64,000 nt of DNA from Volvox africanus (taxonomy: Eukaryota; Chlorophyta; Chlorophyceae; Chlamydomonadales; Volvocaceae). The number at the start of each line of letters is the position of its first letter. Within the stretch, counting starts at the first letter, position 1. A program made the position numbers and the translations under genes. This document shows, piece after piece, positions 24,026 through 36,546 of the stretch. The notes under the pieces are model-generated. The model was not told the DNA's origin. It ran no database searches and worked only from the letters and a program-made list of their open reading frames with translations. The DNA lies in assembly GCA_030268105.1 (NCBI GenBank), contig BSDZ01000015.1, positions 2,259,501 to 2,323,500 of the forward strand, written 5' to 3'.

Positions 24026-27017
24026 AAAACAAATTGCATGAGCAGTGGCAATAACAGCGAAAGGATTGAGCGGAGGCTGACGGTGAGTAATCCGTCAGTC
24101 ACCGAAGAGCAGGACAAGGCCGGACGTGAGTCCACTGGTTTGTCTGATGACCCTATGCTGGGGATTCGGGGTGCAGGGGACCTTTATTTTCCAGTGAAAG
24201 CCAAGCTGGTGTTGTAGTGGCTACAGTGGGGTTGGTCGTCACGACACACGGTGAGCACCTAAATGTTTTTTTCGAGGTATGGAGTGTTTTGTTTCCGTTC
24301 TACAGGCCCAAGCATCGGACCAGCTCACCCAGTTTGGTACGGTCCCGGTTTATGCTTCCATGGGCCTCTAATGGAAATGTTCCTTCATTATGTGGAGTCC
24401 CTGACCGTTTCGTAGGATGCCAGGTTACGTACAGTTGTTGTCTTGACATTCAGCTCTAGTGAGCATATGACGAGTTCGAAGGCGCGCTCATAGGGGGTAT
24501 CTTCGCATAACTTTGCGCATTCTCTAAGGAACGCGAGACTCATACTGTCCGTGTACCCGGTTAGTTTTCTGCCGATTAGTCACTGAAGCCCGACCAGTAC
24601 GTATGAATGGAGTCGCGAAGACCATTCAGTTTTCATGTGGCGGCTTAACGGCTTTACGGCCGCGACGCATCATGGTCACCTGCTCCGTACCACGTGCTGT
24701 ATTAGTGATTCTTGTGGGATGGTGGTTGAAATGGCACAAGGTGGTCCTAGCCACATGTGTTCAATCCCAGAGGCTGAAGCCCGGCGATTATAAACATGGC
24801 GTGGCGGAATTCATAGGACTTCACGTCTCCTGGACTATGCGCCCACCAAGGGTGTAAGTACGTGAACATGTTGGAACATACCCCGTATACTCTGGGCGTA
24901 ACCGAGCATTGGTAATGTCTCGAGGAAAGAATGCCGTCCGACTTCAGTTACGGGGGTCTGTAACGTTGCGACTGTAACGTTGTGATGCACACTGTAGCAG
25001 ACCGGTAAATGTTAAGGTTGTTAAGTAACTCGTAGTAAGCTGGTTGTAAATGATGGGCAGCTGTAAATGGGTGGGTACAGTTATTATATCAGTTCTATCA
25101 AAAGTCTCTAATCATAAGATTTCATGACGCTGATAGCCTGCATGCATCACAACTGAAAGAGCTCAGAATGCCCGGAGCCTTTGAGGAAGTGCACCATGCC
25201 ATGCCAAATTTAAAAACGCTGCTTGACAACAAAATTTCTCCATCTGAAGCAAATGATCGGTACTAAACAACCACTAGACGATCATATTTCCATGCACATT
25301 TGCAAGAACCAAGTTGCTTAGCTGGGTTTTCAGTTGCGACGTGATTGTGAAAATCATGGGGCGAGATGCTGAGATTGGCAGTGTCCATCATGTAATGTCG
25401 GTGGTAGGCCCCAATACTGCTCGTGAGTAACCTGCTCTTACAGACTCCAAGAACTCCTGGACGCCTAGCGACACGCTACCTCAGTCACCGCGTAGCGGGC
25501 AAGACCTGGCATGCGGTGGATGCGCCCCGATCTGCTGCCCCCATCAATATGCCGCCACAGCAATCATCGAATCCTACCTTGAAACAGGGCTTCCTGGACG
25601 ACGTTAACTTTGGGGAAAAACTCAAGAAAGTTAATACCAAAGGACAATGCGTCAGCCGAAAAGGCCCCAAAACACCCACCCTGAACACACAACCTGGCGG
25701 CAGCGCCCCTGCGCAGACCGGACCACGCAACGTCTAAAATACTTGGTACAGAAATGGACACACTGAGAGGCATGTTCGTATTATAGCGCGCACAAATCCT
25801 TAACAAGCAATTCGGTGTGTCGACCACCACGTCGGAGGCGCACAAGAGCAAAGCCGGCCCAAACGACCAGCATCATGACGCACGCTGTTACCCCCATAAA
25901 ATGCGAACAACGCAGCTTCATAAGGGGCCGGTAATACACTACCATCAGCCTGAATTCAGCACGGCTGTTGGAATACGGGTAATGCGTGCATACCACAATC
26001 CCCAATGATCTAGAGTCAAACGCGACAGACCCAACAACCGTAGCGTCCACGTTCCTAGCCCACGGCCCTGGAACATCCATCGAATCACGGATATTGCCCC
26101 TGTATGCCATGATGGCACAATAACGGATATCTTATACACCACCAAGCGTCCATTTCGCCTGGTACGATTACAACGATTAACACTATATTCCGCCAGCCAG
26201 TTGGCAAGCCCTCCGGCCGGAATGGCATGTAAGACTGCAGTCCACCGGCTCCTTGTCCGTCAATTCGACGGGTCACGGAGGAAAAACACACATCACCCCT
26301 TCAGCATTGGCCCCCTGCTGCAGGCGGTCATGCTATACAGAGCTGGGGATGTATGTGTAGGATCAAGTTGATCATAGCAGAACAGCACAACGATTAGTTT
26401 GAAGAGCAGTTGCCGGAACTGAAAAGTAGCAGGTGGCCGATTTTACTGGCAGAAGCATTGCGGCTTGCTCAAAGCAAATGAAATGAGAAAAAGGGCTGTC
26501 CAATCCGTCCTCGCCCCCGGCCTGCCTACCCAATCCTGCGTCCCTCGCCACGTACCACGCAAGGCCCTACCTCTGATGAAACGCGGGTCCACACCTAGGG
26601 GCTTTAATCCACAGCTCCATGAAGAGCGCAATCGGCAAATGAACCACCACGAAGGCACGCCCGCCCAGGCACCGTGTCAAATCCATTTCAGCAACACATC
26701 TCAAATAATCACGTGGACAGATGTTTTATTGCAATCCTATCCTAATAAGCCACAGTAACACCCCCGGAACCATCCATCTCCCTACCTCTCAGTGCCAACT
26801 TACTAGTAACTGTCAACAGTTATTGTAACTGTCCACTAGATCTTTTATAAAGGTCCCATCGAAGACGAGCCCAACTATTTGCCAGCCAAGACAAAGTGCA
26901 GACGTTGGAGGAATGGATACTGCTGCCTGCTGAATTCCTCATGCACTGGCCCGCCTAATTTAAGACTCTCATTTGCGATAATTGGCGCTCCCGCTGTCTT
27001 TGTCGAAACGTTGGCTA
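24026..27017. other. Intergenic stretch between ABCC and the DA2-like gene (convergent 3' ends)
   Basis: It holds the ABCC 3' UTR and, from the other side, the 3' UTR of the DA2-like gene. No gene is supported. The best small frame is plus 25423-25737 (104 codons, not starting with ATG), basic and Pro/Gln/Lys-rich with LDDVNFGEKLKKVN. It matches no family I know and has no flanking exon evidence. Confidence 0.5.
24959..25066 (+). terminator. Cluster of TGTAA motifs, likely poly(A) region of the ABCC gene
   Basis: TGTAA occurs at 24959-24963, 24973-24977, 25045-25049 and 25062-25066, about 0.93-1.04 kb after the stop codon. The clustering suggests the 3' end of the transcript, giving a long 3' UTR. 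Confidence 0.4.
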
Positions 27018-30000
27018 TCAATTGATCCCCGTGTTGCCGCGGACGCGTCGATCACCAGCTGCAATAGCGGCCGCAACAGCCGCATCACTGGCCGCCATCA
27101 ACCTCTTCAGCCTCGCGTCAGTCTCGTTGCATATGTCTACCAGCACTTCATCCGTCTCCTCCACTTTCTCCGGGACCACATCCTCAAACCCCACTGGCGC
27201 TGGCTCCCGTCCGCCACCAGCGATGTATGGCACCGTCGATGGCAAGTCATAACCCACCATGTCCAGCGATGGTAATGGCTGGATTGCTGGCAGGTCATAA
27301 TCTGCGTAAGGCACATCCATTAACTGATCAGCATTCCCAGCACGCCCATCACCAGTCCGCCGCTGCTTTCTTGGTCCTTTCGCCGTCGCTGCGGTGGTGT
27401 TGGCCATGGAGGTGCTACCGCCGTCAGCAGGCAGGAGCACCTGTAGGCTGCCGTCGGGGTTCTCCACCCAGGCCGGGCCCTCCATGGGAGCTGCCGCCAG
27501 TTGTGATGCTGGTGGAGGCTGCCGAGAGCCTCCTGGAGCCGTATCCAGAGCCTTGAACACCATGCCCACCGTCACCACATGCGACGACGTGGACGAGGCT
27601 TCAGACGAACCTGCCGCCGCCGCTGCCGCCATGGCGGCGGCACCGCTGCTGTGCCGCAACAGCTCCGCCGCTAGCGTTTGAATTGTCACCACGGTCGTCA
27701 CAGAGGTGTCCATCAGGACATCTGGTGAAGGCCCGCCAGCGGGTGTATCTTCCCCTGTAGCAGTAATTCTAACAACAGTGGTAGCAGTGGTAGTACCAGT
27801 GGCAGGGGGAGACAAATCTAGCGGGGGCAGGCCCAGCCGTGGACTGGGTGTGGCGACTGTTCCGCAGCTTCCAGGCGTGCACACCGGCGACGGCAACGTC
27901 ACTGTCGCGCTTCGAGGCGCCGCTGCTGCTGCCCGCACCGCCTCTAACGCTGCAGAGGGGATGGAAACCGCCAGAGGCGGCGGCGGCTGCATCCTCGACG
28001 GTTGGCACCGTTCGAGGGACACATCATACTCGGTAATGGTTGCAACTACGCTATCAGCGATAGGAGACGACGGCACCGCAGTTGGGAGCTCCAACGCCGC
28101 TTCGTGCTGCTGCCGCTGCTTGGTTCTGTGCTTATCCTGGCCGGAACATTGCTGCATCACGATGCCACCCTCCGAGCCCAAGGACGACCGCTCGCTACTG
28201 CACTTGACGCCCCAACGAGCGAGGGCTGCGGTGGAGGGAGCAGACGTGGCACCACTGGCCCCCGCGGGACTGCCATCGGGCCGCCCCGATTCCTCCTGAG
28301 GTCCCACAGCCGCCAGGCCCCCAGCCGCCGGCGCCGGCGTGTCTAAGCAGGGATGCTTGCAGGTAGTCGCGCTGCTGCTATTCGACCACATATCATAAAG
28401 GGGGTTGGTAAGGTGTTGAGAACCGGGGGCGCGAACGGCGACGGCTTCCAATAGGTCGTCCCTCGGTGCTGCATTTCCCGTCGCAGCGGACGACAGTTCC
28501 GATGCGACAGCGCCCAGGGCGCCCACACGGCCGTCCGAGGGTACGGGGGACAACGTGATTGGAGTGGGGACGCCTACACTGGCAGAACCCACTCTAACGG
28601 CAACGTCGGAGGCTACGGCCGTAGCAGGAATTGCTGCTGCTGCTGCCGAGAGCCCCGCAGGCGCCCCAAGTTCCTGGCAATTGGACTCCGGTGTGGCGGC
28701 GACTCCACCTCCATCTCCTTGCGGGAGGAGCGGCGCAGCGTCCGACCTTGCCGCGAGTTCAACAGCAGTGCCAGATACAGCAGACAGCGGGTACGTATCT
28801 GCCGATGGCTGCATTGATGACACCGTGGACGTGTTTGCGGTGCGTCTACTGATCAATGCGTCTTCATCTTCCTCCTCCGCGGGCTCCCTTCCTGCTTCCC
28901 TGTCGGCGGTATCTCTTCGTTCCCAAGCCCGAAACCCAGGGGCGGTGGGGGAAGAGCCTCGTGCAAGTGCCAACTGGCTTGGTGTGGCAACCCTGGTCAG
29001 GCGTGGTGACACCGCCACTGCAGCCGCCGCGACCTGCGGTGGCTGTGGCTGCGGCTGCGCACGGTTGCCTGGAGCCGACCGCATGGTGGCTGCCACCGCC
29101 GCTTGCCTGGATGCAGCAGCGTTGCGCGAGCCACGTGCTGTGGGTGAAGGGAGAGCAGGTGTTCCTGCAGCCCCGTTCCGTGGGGTCATTGCGTAGTTGG
29201 GGCTCCTACCGACCTCATCAACTGCATCAAGATCACTGCGTCCGTCAAAACCGCGTTCACCAGAAAAACGTAGGCATGCAGGAAGCAGACGAGAAGGGGG
29301 AACACATCGCAACCACATGCGTATTTAGCACCATTGGTTGGGGACAGGTATAGTGGGTAACGACAAAAGCGGATCTCCCTGATAGTCAAGGTGCTTGCGA
29401 CCCGTGGTGTTAGGTGACTGAGGACATACAATACAATTAAAATACCGGTTGAAAAATACGCTAGGGGATCAAAATTGGAATGGCCTCGATGTAGTGCAAG
29501 GGGGTGAGTTCAGGATGCGCGTTAAATCATTTTGACAATTGGCGCCAGTATCAGTTTCAAGCTGAACGAAAATGCCATAAATCCTGTTTGAATGAGTCTC
29601 ATCCTAGCTGCCTTTAGCAGCAGCGGTTAGGGTAACCATGTATAGAACGGTGACTCCTTTAAACATGCTCTGCAGCCAAAACCTCTCCCGCCTGTGTTGT
29701 AGTAGCAACGTGCCGCAGCAAATGTTCCTTCTCTAGCAAATTTGCTGTCCGCAGCCATGGTTACTAACACAATCACTAGAGATCTGCCACAAGAGGTGGC
29801 ACCGCACATTGCGCACCCTCACCGGCTCCGCACTTACCCGGCCCTTGCACTGGCCGGATGCCATTCTGAACGACCCGCAGGTGCATCCACCGCCATTGAA
29901 CTCCCGTCGATAGCTGTGGCCGTCCCAGCAGTGCGAGATACTACCGGCGATTGCGCCGGTCGCTCCAGTACAGTGCCATCGTTGCCTTCCACGCCGTTCA

Positions 30001-33000
30001 AGCTCGCCACTAATGCGGCCGCAAGAGCGACGTAATTTTCGTCAACATCCAAGGTGGCCTCATCTGCCCCCTGTGCACGACCGCCGCTACCGCTGGTTGT
30101 GGGAGATGCTCTCACTACTGGTGGTGCCTGCGGAGGGCTGGCGGCCGCCGTCGCCGCCAGCGACTCGTACATCGCTTGCTCCAACTGCGTGCGGACCCCA
30201 TATCGTCAGCAACACTGTCGGTCCGTCTTAAAACTGTCAACCCGTTCTTCATGCGGATTACCTCCGGAGGCAACCTTTAGGACGCACCCTTGCAAACTAG
30301 CGGATAAGGTAGAGACGTGCATTATGCTCTCGCCATGAGTGTCCGTTCGCTGAAGGTCAGCACCATAAGTAGCCGGGCCCAGCGCATAATACCCATCATA
30401 CCCACACCGGTACTAGGGTGGTTTGCCACGTTGGCAACCAGGGTTCCTGTCGCCTTCCTAAGCCTATAAACCGAGAGCTAGAGCAGTGAAAGTGACTGTA
30501 GGGCCGCTGCCGGCGGTGACATCAGAAAGTGCAGAAAGCCTATCAATCGCAACGGCATTAGGAGCAGCATCAGCAGCAACAACAGCAGCCGCGTCAGCGA
30601 AATTACAGCGTCTTACCATAAGGTCATTTATGTCGTCCAAGCCCATCGCAATATCCACCACACCAGCTGGGACGTAGTCGGTGAGGCGATACCGACGCCC
30701 GCCTCCTCCGCCAACCTGATGATGGGGGAAATTACATGGTAAGAAATATAGCGAGGCGCCATCCGGTGATCGATAAGGATTCCCAGGGTCATCTTCAACA
30801 CTGCCCAGTAAATTGGCACGAGCATGTCCCAGCCCCACGGCGACCTTAGCTTTGGCAGACCTACCTGATGCCGGCGTTGGTGACCGCCGCCACCACCGCC
30901 ATAAGCCGCTGCAGTGGCATTGTCTGAACTGTCTGCATGCCCAGTGGCCCCCGCACCCTGCAAAATCCAGCGCATATACACGCGGCTCTAGCTTTGGTCC
31001 AAAACCAAATCAAAACAGACTTCTCAGGTCATGACGACTATGCAGTTGCTCAGCGTGGAGAGCGACAACGTAAATGCTGTAGTGGTGGCAACCAAATCCG
31101 GAAGGAAGGCCCTTAGCTGAAAGGAGTCTCATAACGTTGAAGGCGCTGCGCTGCTGATCGCCCCTTATATGCCCCTACAAATACGTTAAAGCCAGCCTCA
31201 TGAGGCCACACCGACTGTGTCAAAACAAAACGTATTATTGCTGCCAAATACAACAGTCCCTCCATGCATCTACGTTAAGCCGCCTACCTCTGGACCGATG
31301 AGATACCGGTCGCCAGGCTGTTGAATATGGTTAATCTGCTGCTGGTGCTGGTGCTGTTGGTGCTGCTGTATTGCGGCTGACATGGCTGCTGCCGCAGCCG
31401 CCCGCCGAGCTGACACCGCAGGATGCATGCCCGGCCCGCCCCCACCTACCACGGTGGCAGTGGGATTCCCTGCTGTAGCCAAGCTAGACAAACGTTGGCG
31501 ATCGCTGCTCTGGTAACGCCCCGTCTGACCGCTGCCAGGATCTGAGGCTGCAGCTGCGGTTGCCAGACGGCCAGAGGTTCTGCCGACAGCCGCAAAAGCA
31601 GCGTTTCCCCCCGACGGCTCGAGTGCGGAGGCTGCTGCAGCTGCAGCAGCCATGACTCCTGCAGATGGCTGCTGTTGGACCGGACTATTGGTATTGGCAT
31701 TAGTAGAGGAATTCGGAGGCCGGTTCACAGGGCTGGCCGCGGCTGCAGCTTGCAGCTGCTGTTGTCGCTGCAGGGCGCGCTCCTGGTCTCGACGTATCTC
31801 CTCCTGGAAGACACGAGGACATTAGGTACCGTTGAAGGCAGCCAGCGTGGGGCAGCTAATGCGACGGATGCTTTGTACCCTCATGCTGTCCACAGACGTT
31901 GAGCTTTGATGGCGCGTGCATGCACTCGTCGTGTTTCACACACAGCGGAGCATATTTGGTCCCATTTTCGAACACACTCATAGGAAGGGAAGTACTTAAC
32001 CTAAACAATGCAGGAAATATTGACAGGCTGAGATATTAATTTGAAGTAAAGTCATCCATAATGACATTGCACTTGAGGGGAACAGGACGATACCGGTAGG
32101 GTCCACATATACCCCACGACAAGCCGGGGTGAACGTTACACGACAGAAAGGTTCGAATGCGGTGAAAATCTACATACAGTTATGGATACCAGACATTTAT
32201 TTTAACGTGTGAGATGCCAGGTTGGCCTCTTACAGCTCTGCAGCGTCTATGTTAAATCCCGTGCCTTACCTCTCGCTCCCGGATCCTTGCTTCAATGACC
32301 TTCTGCTCTTCAACGCGCTCCTGCTCCTTCTCCTCCGCAGTCCGCACACCGATGAGCTGCAAGTCCGCACACAGTGAAGTTGTGAGCCGGGGTGTTCCGT
32401 AACAAGCAAGGGACAAGCCGGACATCTAGTCCAAGCGATAGAAAACAAAAGGACATGACATTTAATTACCTTGACAAGGTAACCCGTTGGCCGCGTCACT
32501 TTGCAGAACGGGCACGCACTCAACTGGTGCGGGGGCGTACTGGTTTGCACCTACAACACACGTTAAGACAAAACAATACATTTCCCAATATATTTACACC
32601 ATTTAACTGGGCATCAAAATAGCCAAGGCACTGGATGAGGACCAAGCCCAGAGCTTGCCTGGAGAAAGCATTCCGTGCAGACGCGCTTCTGGCAGCATAG
32701 GGAGCTATTAAGGACGGGGTAATGAAGAAAACAAATAGGGCATTCTTCCAACTGCAAGCGGGGACGAGCCGGGTGAGAATGCTTCCGTGGCGAGATAGAA
32801 GCAGGGTGAACTTCCATGCGTACAACTTACGTCCTGCCCCTGGCTTGATTCCTCAACACCAGGATGGCATGGCGCAAGCTGCTGGTTCTGTATCAAGCGC
32901 TTCAGCTTCTTAAGGTCGACTCGCTCAAGCGAATACAGTCCTTGAGGCCGTAGGTACTCCTCAGGAATTTTAGGCCCAGGAGGCCAGAAACATGCGCAAA

Positions 33001-33013
33001 AAAAGCTATTCAT
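27018..33013 (-). CDS. DA2-type RING E3 ubiquitin ligase with UIM-like motifs and a long low-complexity tail
   Basis: Plant DA2 is a RING ubiquitin ligase that limits organ growth together with DA1. Exons (minus): 32831-33013, 32659-32751, 32470-32550, 32270-32356, 31288-31803, 30865-30957, 30617-30715, 29838-30184, 27018-29235. All join in phase, 1238 residues. Family landmarks in order: [20 protein letters not shown] and LAPCHPG; a RING of the DA2 kind ([12 protein letters not shown], then [16 protein letters not shown], then ACPFCKV; Cys 65/68, 80/81, 86/89, 105/108); [35 protein letters not shown] and [14 protein letters not shown] resemble ubiquitin-interacting motifs. The 739-residue last exon is Ala/Ser/Thr/Pro-rich and ends [11 protein letters not shown]...NTGIN; plant DA2 is far shorter. 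The intron inside the RING (32551-32658) begins with GC, not GT, and is fixed by the alignment. Function in an alga is inferred. Confidence 0.88.
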
Positions 33014-36000
33014 GGTTCCTCGGGGGCGCCAAGATTGTCCCGGCGCCCTTTCGTGCAGCTAGGTTTCCGTGGACATGTTCCGTTTTGTACTAGTATTGTA
33101 ATGATTGTATTACAATTATGTATTGTAATACTAATAGGTAATGAAGTTATATGTCATGCCCGCAATTATCCTATGTATCGTTAGCATATTTTAGCAACTA
33201 CCCTGCAGTACTTTGCCGTATCCAGCGTTTTTAACCTGACAGCGTCATTTGATACCTTGTCGTTTTTATGTTGATTAGCATCAAAGACAAAAGCGATTAA
33301 GCCTTGCCAAGACGCCCAGATTGCATGCCGGATTGTTCTACTCTGCTGCAACCATTTTCCTTAATAACGTGTTCACGTTTTTCAAAGCTTGAAACAAGTT
33401 AAAACGAAATATGAAAACTCATAGCACATTATCAATTCATCGTTTTGAGTGCCTAACCAGACACGGCCTTAAAAGTCACCCTTGACCGCTTCAAGGCGTT
33501 TCTCAGCATCAGCCTGTCGTGTTCGGGCAAATGGAGCCTGTTTAAAATTTAGAGATAATATTATAACATCTGCCTGTGGATCAAAACGAGCCTCGGCTCC
33601 CTAGTTCGGGACCACGGGCATTAATTGAAATGTGTTCTGGCCACCGCAATATCCTTAGATCGGCTCACGCTCTCATGCGGTAGTGTCTACCCTCAAGTAG
33701 AACTTCGGCCATTCTTAGTTTCACATTCACTTTGAACGCACCGAGTGGCTCTCGTGCACACGAATGAAGGTTCATTTAACGATTAATGAAGTAACTACCG
33801 CAAGTTGACCACGAGCCACCGCAATAAGAACAATTTGCCTACAGCATTTTCCCAAGTACCCGCACCTGCAAAGCCGCAGAACCAAAGGACCTAGTTATGC
33901 ACGAAGGACTTGGCAAGGATCCCTCCTCATCCACCTATCTCTACAAATGTCCGATATACTCAAGCGACATTGTGCACTGAGCGACGTTCTCCCACCTCCG
34001 CATGCACGGTGACTTCCGTACCTACCTGCTACCCATACGATACGTACAACCCAAGGCAGATTGCCAGGGTGGACAGCCCCTCCCTTAATGCAATCTCATA
34101 CATGTTGTGGTGCACTGAAGAAGCGGCTTCTCGAGATGCTGGCGGAGTGCACCTCGTGTCGTAGTCCCAGGTATCCCCCATCCATAGTAAGCATTTCGCA
34201 TTTTGTGGGTCAAGAGAGCGCTGAGATATTTTGAAAAACTTCGACCATCGAAGGAACACTACAAAAGGGACCCAGGCCCGAAAGGAAGCGACGCAGGGTG
34301 GCGAAAGCTCGTTCTGTACCTCAATTGTGCAGGCGAAGACGCTTTCGGAGCGCCAAACACGGGGAAGGGCGCCTTTGATGCTAAGGCCGGCGTGATCTTA
34401 GGCGCTGAATTTCGAAGCAATTTTTTTGAAGCCTACAGAAGCATTGCTGGGAACGTAAATATACGATGGCTGGCAGCGGCTTGCGGAGGCTATCCCGTGA
34501 GCCAACGTCTCGAGGGCTAAACTACGCCCTCAAGCGGGGGCTATTGGGGAGAGCAGATCATCTCCAGCGAAAGAAACAACTCACTGCTAAATCCCCGGAC
34601 CCTGCGAGGTGATACCAAGCCCCCATTGCGGAAGTATTTAAAACAGACTAATAAAGGAAGGAAGGCATATAGGTCAGCACTGTTGGAATGTGAGCAACAC
34701 TCATATACGAAAGAATGTCAGATCAAGTAATACGGCCCACGAGGGGCCGGGCGCTTTGCTGACTTCAACAAGCACCAATTAGCTGGCAAAGAAATAGGCA
34801 CCTATGTACGTATGCATATACGGTGCGTGTCAGGAAGTCCGTCAAGGCTGCCTGGAATGAGAATGGCAAAATCGAATCACATGCCGTACGGATGACTTGG
34901 ATACCGTCATCCATGTGGTTGTTGTCAAACGGCACACGGGGAACGGGCAGCAATCCTGCGACTATGAAGACTTCCACACCGGAAATGAAGCGAAGAATAT
35001 TGCCTGGGGACCAAATGGGTTGCGACTCCAAGCAGAAGCCAAGCTCGAGGGTAATGCACAATGAAGTCACGACGGTTTATTGGCGGCCTTTCTAACTACA
35101 CAACCGGGTTAGTGTATACAATATAATGCCTAAGGGGATCGAGACCCTGGGAAACTTGGGGTGGTATGGAGGGCATCCGCGGAGCACGGTCCGGAAACGG
35201 AGGATGTTGTAAAGAAGGGAAGGCGTCCATGGGCGCTCATCGGATGACAAATTGCGTCGCGCATCTATGGCTGTAATAATAATCATATACGCCGGCTGTA
35301 GCCTGGCATGTGTTCAGGGGATGGGGAACTGAGGGGTTGCATAGCCTGCCCTGTTTTCCCGCACCACCGGACTAAGGCTGTATAGTGGCTAATATCAAGG
35401 CCGTCCAGGCACTAATCGCAGTGGGACACCTCAGGCTTCCAGTGGCTGGCAGTATCCTGTTTATTTACATGCGATATGAAGTCCCGATCCCCGGATGCGG
35501 GTGGCCGCTGGGCCAATGCCGGTTAGGCTCTGTATGCAACCCTTCTGCCCTCACCCACGATTAGCGAACGCCCCAACGGTTACGGGGAGCATACATCTGG
35601 ATGGCATCTATGGCATGTTCCCATGGTCCAGACTAGAGCTGAAAACAAATGACAACACTTCCCTCAGCAACTGTCGTTTTCTGGAAAAAACAACAGTCGA
35701 CCCTTGAATGGAACCGTTGCAGCAAAGCGGTATATTACATAAGTGAGGGCACCGGCACGACCACATAAGTGTGGTCGCACACGCAACCGGCAGCAAGTAT
35801 GTAACGTCTTGTTATGCTAGAACCTGTGATGCCCCAAGTTCAGAGTGGCCAACCCGTCCGTCAGGTGGGTCAATCATGGAATCACCGGACCCTCCTCGTA
35901 AGACGAAGTGTGCCGAGCACCACACATACGGCGCAACCCCCTTCCCCCTTTCCGCAAAGTCCGCACTTAGGCCGCTCTCCTTCGTCATGCGCCGCAAAGG

Positions 36001-36228
36001 CGGCCGTTCGCGGCGTCTAAGTTCCCACCGTCAAGGCAGACAAAGTTCGTGCGTCCCGGACCCCAAATGGAAGACGCTCAGGACCTACATATATGTACAA
36101 TCTACACCAAATGTTAACCTTGCACATTCGCCATATGGTTAAACTACCTTTCACCAGCAGCAGATGAGACCGAAGCAGCTTTAACCTTTCCGCGCATTCC
36201 CGCCCAGCAGCCCGATATACTCAAGGGC
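33014..36228. other. Gene-poor stretch upstream of the DA2-like gene
   Basis: No gene supported in 3.2 kb. The first part (33061-33480) is AT-rich, with a near-direct repeat of TATTGTAAT at 33094 and 33121, and contains the DA2-like promoter. Small frames at plus 34203-34520 and plus 34823-35095 look partly protein-like (Lys/Arg-rich) but lack family resemblance, splice partners and convincing starts. Confidence 0.5.
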
Positions 36229-36546
36229 CTATGTTTCTCTTGACGGGTCTTGCACTACCACAAGGTAATACTCGTGAGACTTTTCAAACTCTGGCGCTAT
36301 CATAATCTCGTGTTTTTTGGAACGTATCCGTAGGAACTTCAGGTCGTTGTCTCCATCCAGCTTCTTGACTGCTGAACGTGCCTTTACGGTAAAATGTGAT
36401 ACAAGCGCAGCGTACTGAACAGTCAAGTCGTTGTCAAAGGTCGTGCGGATGGCAATCCCGTCCGCATTGATAACTATAATCCCTAGAACGCCTTTATGGC
36501 TTTGCAGACGTTTGAAAGTCTCATCAACAGCCGCCACGTCAACCAT
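36229..36546 (-). CDS. Dynein light chain, roadblock/LC7 family
   Basis: Single-exon 105-residue protein, the normal length of the family. LC7/roadblock light chains dimerise on dynein intermediate chains; in algae they belong to the outer arm of flagellar dynein and to cytoplasmic/IFT dynein. Matches run the full length: [21 protein letters not shown], then [48 protein letters not shown], and YYLVVVQDP at the C-terminus. ATG at 36546, TGA at 36229-36231. Whether it is the LC7a or LC7b paralogue cannot be told from sequence alone. The lack of introns stands out next to its neighbours, but short dynein light-chain genes can be intron-poor. A flagellated organism fits. Confidence 0.93.
   Translation of the reverse strand: MVDVAAVDETFKRLQSHKGVLGIIVINADGIAIRTTFDNDLTVQYAALVSHFTVKARSAVKKLDGDNDLKFLRIRSKKHEIMIAPEFEKSHEYYLVVVQDPSRET

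Noticed and set aside
28555..29196. 213-codon plus-strand frame, Ala/Ser-rich
   Set aside because: Mirror of the low-complexity tail of the DA2-like gene; the minus frame is open for more than 2.2 kb and joins in phase to upstream exons.
33061..33480. AT-rich stretch with repeated TATTGTAAT considered as a mobile element end
   Set aside because: No terminal inverted repeats, target-site duplication or coding remains found.
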